Below, one piece after another: positions 58,580 to 64,000 of a stretch of 64,000 nucleotides of DNA. Below the pieces are notes generated by a model. The model had not been told where the DNA came from, ran no database searches, and saw only the letters and a program-made list of their open reading frames with translations. The stretch spans positions 1,984,001-2,048,000 of the forward strand of contig CP114486.1 in NCBI GenBank assembly GCA_027186245.1, given 5' to 3'. The number at the start of each line of letters is the position of its first letter. Position 1 is the first letter of the stretch. Made by a program: the position numbers and the translations under genes. The stretch comes from Coriaria nepalensis. Its lineage: Eukaryota; Streptophyta; Magnoliopsida; Cucurbitales; Coriariaceae.

Positions 58580-59660
58580 GAAGTTGAAGGTAGAATGCGT
58601 CAATCATGCATGTCAAGTAGTACATAGGTTGGTTGCACTACTTGGTCAATAATAACGTGTATACATTTAATGCATGCATGTCTGATCAGTACGCAGTAGG
58701 GCTATTCATTACATAAGTTAGAAGAAACACGATCTTGTCAGTACAGTTAGATTTGACCCGCTTTTTGTACCCTTAGTTCTCGCAGATTGGTCAAAGCTTT
58801 CCTCTATTATCCTTAGTACTGCTTAAAGGGTCAAACTATGATTTTTTTTTTTATAAGCCATAGGAGGATTGTCATTGCTTGAGAAAGACGAATACAATCG
58901 AATAGTCAACGGATGCAAATTACAATGCACCTAAATCTTTGTCAGAACACTAACATCTGCAACACTTGTCAATGTATTGCATCTTCAGAAGGTAAAAACA
59001 AATGGACGTTTCCAAACTCAAAAAAGAAAAAAACTAGAGAAAATATTTAGTTTGACCAGCATAAAACGAAGAAATTCAGGGTTATCTTTACTGAATTTCA
59101 ATAATGCACCAGCCCACTAGATTTAAATTTCAATAAAAAAATTAAATTAAATAATATGTGATCTGTCACAACCGGCTAGCTCACATGCACAATAGCATAA
59201 GCCTAAGCAAATGTCAAAAGCATGCTCTTAAGAGGCCCTTTTGGACCCGTGTCTCACATGGGCCCAAAAGTACCGTGCCATGCCGTGTCGGCATGCGAAC
59301 CACTTTTGTTGGGCACAACACGGTCCGATACCCATACCGCGCCCTTGCTGTGCTTTTGTCATGTCGTTCCATGCGTGCTTATGCCAGCCCAGCTCATTTT
59401 GCCAACTCTATTCTTAAATCATGTTTGTTATGATACCAAAGAGATATAAGAATGGTACTAATAATGCGAGAACCATGCACTCCTAGCTTCAATGAAACTA
59501 ATGAATCAAAGAAATATAGATTCGTGGAAATCAAGGTTTAGATTAGTGATTCCACGTAAAAACTGTTTTTTCCTTTTGTTCGGAGCTATCTACAATCTAT
59601 AGATGAAAATCCACAGATTCGCTATCTCTAGTGCTACTTAACAGTGTCAAACTTTGAGGG
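58580..59660. other. intergenic, with a GC-rich block
   Basis: No gene is recognised. 59220-59400 is distinctly GC-richer than its surroundings and contains a palindrome (separate entry) plus repeated cgtgcc/cgtgtc-like words. This suggests a fragment of a dispersed repeat. The end of the stretch is likely the 3' UTR of the phosphatase gene. Confidence 0.5.
59238..59270. repeat. 33-bp GC-rich palindrome
   Basis: CTTTTGG.CCC.TG at the left pairs with CA..GGG.CCAAAAG at the right around a 'tct' centre, so almost every base is in a stem. It lies within the GC-rich block 59220-59400. Confidence 0.7.
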
Positions 59661-61823
59661 TTAGTGTCGTCCTCTCCCAGTCTCCAATCTATCGAGAATA
59701 GGGGTCGAATCACCTGTATTGCATCCCATGCTTATATGTTCGGGTTGAACATACACACTTTGAAGCTCGGATTGGGACCGATTAAAACTATTGATGTTTG
59801 TTGATGATGGTTGAACGCCGTTTCGAGAATTTGCCAGCATCTGAAAATATGCATGGGGTCCCCATCCTGTAAACAGAAAATAGGAAGAAACTCGAAAGAT
59901 TCAGACTAGAAAACATGAAAACAGTTGAAATTGAAGTGTATTTTAGTTAAATTTTGTATGGGCCTTCATTAGACTAGGCGAACTTTATTAATCTGTAAGA
60001 ATCTTAAAATCAAGAAAAATAAAAAGGAGGGTAGGATAGAACATACCATCAACGTCATATGGGGGTGGAAAGAACTGCAAATAACAAAAGAAAGCTATTG
60101 TTGTGCCTGTGCAATAAAAAAATATATAAGAGGAATGCAAAAGGATAATGGTAAGAAGTAATAATGAAAAGTTATACTAAAATTCCTTAACAGACCTATG
60201 AGCCCTCCGGCAAAAACATCTTGCCAGTGATGCCAATAGTCATCAGCTCGAGAAACACCAACAAGAGCTGCAACAAGTAATGGCAGGAAAACTATGCAGA
60301 GCTTTGCAATGTGGCCCTTGCGATCAAAGACTCTGACTTTCCCGGCCAGATACAGAGCAAGAAAGCTAAGTCCAGCAAAGGACCCTGAATAGAGATAGAA
60401 TGTAATCAATCACCTTCCACCATTTAGAGATCCATGAAACGAAACTTAAAATAATTAACAGATATCGAAAAAAAAGGGTGAAGCATATTTAAGCATGAAA
60501 TAAGCTGAAAAAATAACATACAAACTCTTTTGTGATACCATACATGCCCTTAAAATACTGGAACAAAAGAATATGATTTTATAAGATGATAACACAAGCA
60601 CTTTAATTTTTACTAAAATGCTTGCAAAGTAGTTATTGTATGAAAATCATTCGCAAGAAATGGGTGGAAGGGCAGAATTGTGGCACTAAACCATGTTGTA
60701 GTACACACTAAATTAAAATTTTGTAACTAGAATTTTGGTTCCCATTTCTATATAATTCTGCATGAAATGGATCACAAGAACATCAATGTCATGTATATCG
60801 AGTATGGCTCTTTAATCTATTTTCTAGTATAACCCTAAGCCCTTACAGTCAATGCTTGTATAAATATGTTTACAATATAACCCAAAAGTTTACTCTCGGA
60901 AATGGAACATTTAAAGAGTCACCACAAGAATATACAAACGATTACGATAATAAATTGAAAAACAAATGCCTCTAAAGTCAGTATGCAGCTTACAAGAAGT
61001 ATGGCCACTTGGAAAACTTTTGTAGCCTTCCTTAATGACACTCTTAACTCCAGTACAAATAACATCAGTTGTGACTGCATCATAGACCTGCACATGTGAA
61101 AAACAATCATGACTCATAACTTAGGACATAAGTTTCAAGGTAGCAACTTAATCATTCACATATTAGAAGAAAAGGAAAAAATATGTTTGAAGTCTATGAA
61201 TTATAGAGCCTACCCCTTTGCCATCAGGGAAACAACGCCAAAAGAAGTCTGGACGAGGCCGGCCGACACCATCCTTGATTGCATCAGTGATAACTCCAGT
61301 AATTAGTACCGAAAACAGAAGGCCTGTGATCAGAAAAACAGTATTATCTTCACCAAACTGCATTGATATGCCGGAAAAGACATGGTATTCTGAAGGAAAA
61401 AATAGATACCTAAAATGGCATGATGCAGATCATAGACATTCCTTCTAATGAAGTAGCAGATTATAAAGACAACCAAGGGCGCCAGTATTGCAATTATCTG
61501 TACAAGAAGCGATAAAAAAGCGTAAATTATGTTTTACGCTCTCCACAAATAAATATCATAACGTTTCTCTATTATCGTTTGAACTTCATTAAGACAAAAG
61601 AACATACTGGAACTGCCCAAAGGGGAACTGTATTGCCTTGCAAGGGATATCGCAAGTCAGTCATCATGTCCCTTCCAACAAAGCGGTGAAATGGTTCGAT
61701 TACGTTCAAAACAATTTCAATCACCACAAGAAGCAGAAGGATCAGCCAATCATGCATGTGAAATCTTGCCAATTGAACTCCATGGGATCTTACAGTATGA
61801 GTACCCAGCTGAATTTCCGGCAT
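59661..61823 (-). CDS. lipid phosphate phosphatase (LPP2 type)
   Basis: A membrane PAP2-family enzyme that dephosphorylates phosphatidic acid and diacylglycerol pyrophosphate, acting in lipid signalling including ABA responses. Seven coding exons join in frame: 61823-61608, 61497-61410, 61323-61214, 61087-60994, 60384-60196, 60106-60047 and 59866-59661, giving 320 aa. About six hydrophobic helices are visible, the first being [17 protein letters not shown]. All three phosphatase motifs are intact: KDGVGRPRP (K118..R125-P126), PSGH (164-167) and [12 protein letters not shown] (214-225, catalytic H221). A polar tail of about 60 residues follows. The N-terminus [15 protein letters not shown] is typical of plant LPP1/LPP2. 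The AUG follows a good splice acceptor, so the 5' UTR is split. Confidence 0.96.
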
Positions 61824-62520
61824 CCTTTACTGAGCTGACCACGTAAAGAGAGATGAATGGAAACAGATATTGAGAAAATATAGGCACAGGCACCAATAAA
61901 AGCAGTACAGTACTATTTTTAATAAAGAAAAAAGGAAAAAGCTTCAAAAGCAATATTTGAAGTGAAAAAGTGCTAATTAGTGTACATTTTAAACAAAAGA
62001 AGATAAGTCGTGTTAATAATTTCCATTAAAAAACAAGGGCAAAACGCAATTCTATCACATATTAACAGCAATGAAGATCAAGACAGAGGAGATACAGAGA
62101 TGAGGAAGCGTAAAGATTTATGGAATTCATATGCTTGCATATACATGAAAGCTATAATTACAGTTGAATTCAACTTGCCATTTTCTTGTAAACATTGATT
62201 CATAGGTAAGAAAATGGAAGAAGGAAAAATAGAAACGAGGAAAGTAGTTGTCATAAACCCTTCGCTTTCTCGGCATACAAACACAGAGAGAATGACGAGA
62301 AGAATTTGAATCAAAGAGAGGAACAGTACCTGAGATTTGAGAATGAAAACAAGAGAGAGGTGATTTTTCTCTGGCGAGAGAGAAATCAGAGTGTGATGGG
62401 AGAAAGGGAATGGTGTGTGGAACCTGGAATGGGAATGGGGTTGTGGGCCCGAAAGGCGAAGGAAGGAAAGTGCGTTTGGAATTTGAATGTTAAAAAAAAA
62501 GACAAATTGAAAAATTAGGG
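61824..62520 (-). other. phosphatase 5' UTR with an intron
   Basis: On the minus strand a donor (ctcag|gtactg) stands at about 62330. An acceptor (cgtggtcag) lies near 61840, about 20 bases before the AUG. A C/T-rich first exon would span about 62331-62500. The intron in between has no gene; one long frame across it is not convincing. Confidence 0.5.
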
Positions 62521-64000
62521 CGTAAAATTTGGAAAGGGCTGAGCTGTATGATGTAAGTCCTGTGTGTAGGAGGAGGCAACTTATTAAAATCATAAACCGG
62601 CTTTTGTTTTTATACTGTCACAAATATTTACACATAAAGTGTTACGTGATGACGTAATTATTTACATAAATATAAGAATTTATTTAAAATATATCATCAT
62701 ATTTATTATAAATAAATAAATAAATAAATAAATAAAGGAGATTGGCTTTTTCTTTTTTTATATAAACTTCACTCCTGTTTCATGTTATTTTTATAATAAA
62801 TGCTAATTAATTAATTATTTATTTATTCTTTGCTTGCTCTGGTGTATTATCTCTTTTGTCTGTTTCCTTCTATTCGGCTCCCTCCCTCTTTTGGTGAGTC
62901 GTGACCAGATTTTACTCTTTTCTTGTAAGTGGATTTCATATTACTTAAATTAATTAATGCTTAAAAGCTAATTAAGAGGGTTCTTCAGTTTTTTTGGCCT
63001 TCACTTCACAATAATCTTTTGGTAATTATCTTTCATTTTAATGCAACCCTTTATTTCCCCCATACAATATTCTAACTTCAATATTATTTACAAGAGTATT
63101 TGATTTCCCGAATACAAAATCTCAATCAAACACCCTTTACTAGAGATTATATCCATACACACACAGATTATAGAACATCAGGCTTTCTTAAACGAACCAT
63201 AATTTGTATTCTCATTTGGTATTGGGCCCTGTTTCACTCATGGGCTTTCATGGGCCTGAACATAGTCCAACATGTAATGAGTAGTGTATTAGAAACCATG
63301 GGTGGAGTTATCTTCCCTTTTACTACAATAAGAGATGATTCTCTGTATTTACAAGTTATATATATATATATAATTTATTTGTTTATGTAACTTAGAGTTA
63401 GAGTGGTGTCATCTTCCCTTTAAAGTCAGTATATTATGTCTCTTTTAATGCGATAGATATGATCCGATAACATCAACTTTTTATAAAATTAAAATATTTA
63501 TTTATAAATATTATAAATATTTCTTTTTTCCGCTCTAACTTTATATTTATTAATATTTCTTCAAACTCAATTTCTAGATATAATGTATATATATTAAAAA
63601 TATTATATTTTATATTTAAAAATAAGTACTTAAAAAATAATATATAATAAAAATAAATTAATTTTTTAAATAATTAATTATTTTAAATTTTAAATTTTTA
63701 TATAATATTAAAATTATATTTAATATATAATTAAACGAATTATTATATATACTTTATATTATTCATATATAAATTATTTATATATAAATTAAAAATAATA
63801 TTATATTAATATATTAAAAATACTATATTCTATTTTTAAATAAAAATATTTATAAAATAAATTAATTATAAAATAAAAGTATAAATTTATAATATATAGA
63901 TATATATATATAATAAATTATCATCATTATCAATATCTTCTGCATGTGTAGGTAAAGATCGTCCATTTGGAATATTATATTTGTCTTGGAGCACCAAAAT
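62521..64000. other. AT-rich intergenic DNA
   Basis: No gene is recognised. (TAAA)n is at 62712-62737. The stretch 63470-63925 consists almost entirely of A and T with many overlapping ATATTTA-type words, a possible matrix-attachment or low-complexity region. Confidence 0.5.

Overview
The window is nuclear DNA of a flowering plant, almost certainly a eudicot. Its genes are split by many short AT-rich introns with GT..AG borders, the intergenic DNA is very AT-rich and full of microsatellites, and it carries plant-type MULE, Ty1/copia and LINE remnants. Every confident gene model below was joined exon by exon from frames that close on canonical splice sites and read through in full.

Layout. 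1.5-4.1 kb (-): a decayed Mutator-like (MULE) transposase. 5.0-6.9 kb (-): an HD-Zip class II homeobox gene of the ATHB17 type. 9.8-11.2 kb (-): an intronless serine carboxypeptidase-like gene (SCPL50 type). 11.6-15.3 kb: a large inverted repeat of ~400-bp tandem monomers around a core of ~83-bp tandem repeats. 16.1-17.3 kb (+): a broken copy of a small conserved membrane protein gene. 17.9-23.2 kb (-): ALIX/BRO1-domain ESCRT protein, 876 aa. 24.1-33.2 kb (-): mitochondrial ATP synthase beta, 559 aa, with a 5.2-kb copia retrotransposon in intron 6. 34.9-36.1 kb (+): a MATE transporter pseudogene. 36.9-37.6 kb (+): a truncated PPR pseudogene. 38.9-40.7 kb (+): an acyl-ACP thioesterase, 411 aa. 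41.9-46.2 kb (-): phosphatidylserine synthase (base-exchange type), 426 aa. About 48.3-48.8 kb: a LINE RNase H fragment. 51.1-53.4 kb (+): plastid fructose-bisphosphate aldolase, 391 aa. 58.0-58.4 kb (-): a small basic plant protein of unknown function. 59.7-61.8 kb (-): lipid phosphate phosphatase (LPP2 type), 320 aa.

The genes are housekeeping or regulatory and do not form a pathway, although three concern lipids: thioesterase, PS synthase and lipid phosphate phosphatase. From memory, the order resembles two Arabidopsis segments. SCPL50, LPP2, PSS1, ALIX and MATE genes lie near At1g15000-15180, while ATHB17, FBA3 and LPP1 lie near At2g01140-01430. The window therefore looks like an undivided ancestral block.

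I found no convincing new multi-gene system. The items most worth a second look are the 3.6-kb inverted/tandem repeat, the HD-Zip II gene whose repression motif lies upstream of its first usable AUG, the divergent thioesterase, and a 100-bp foldback inside an aldolase intron.
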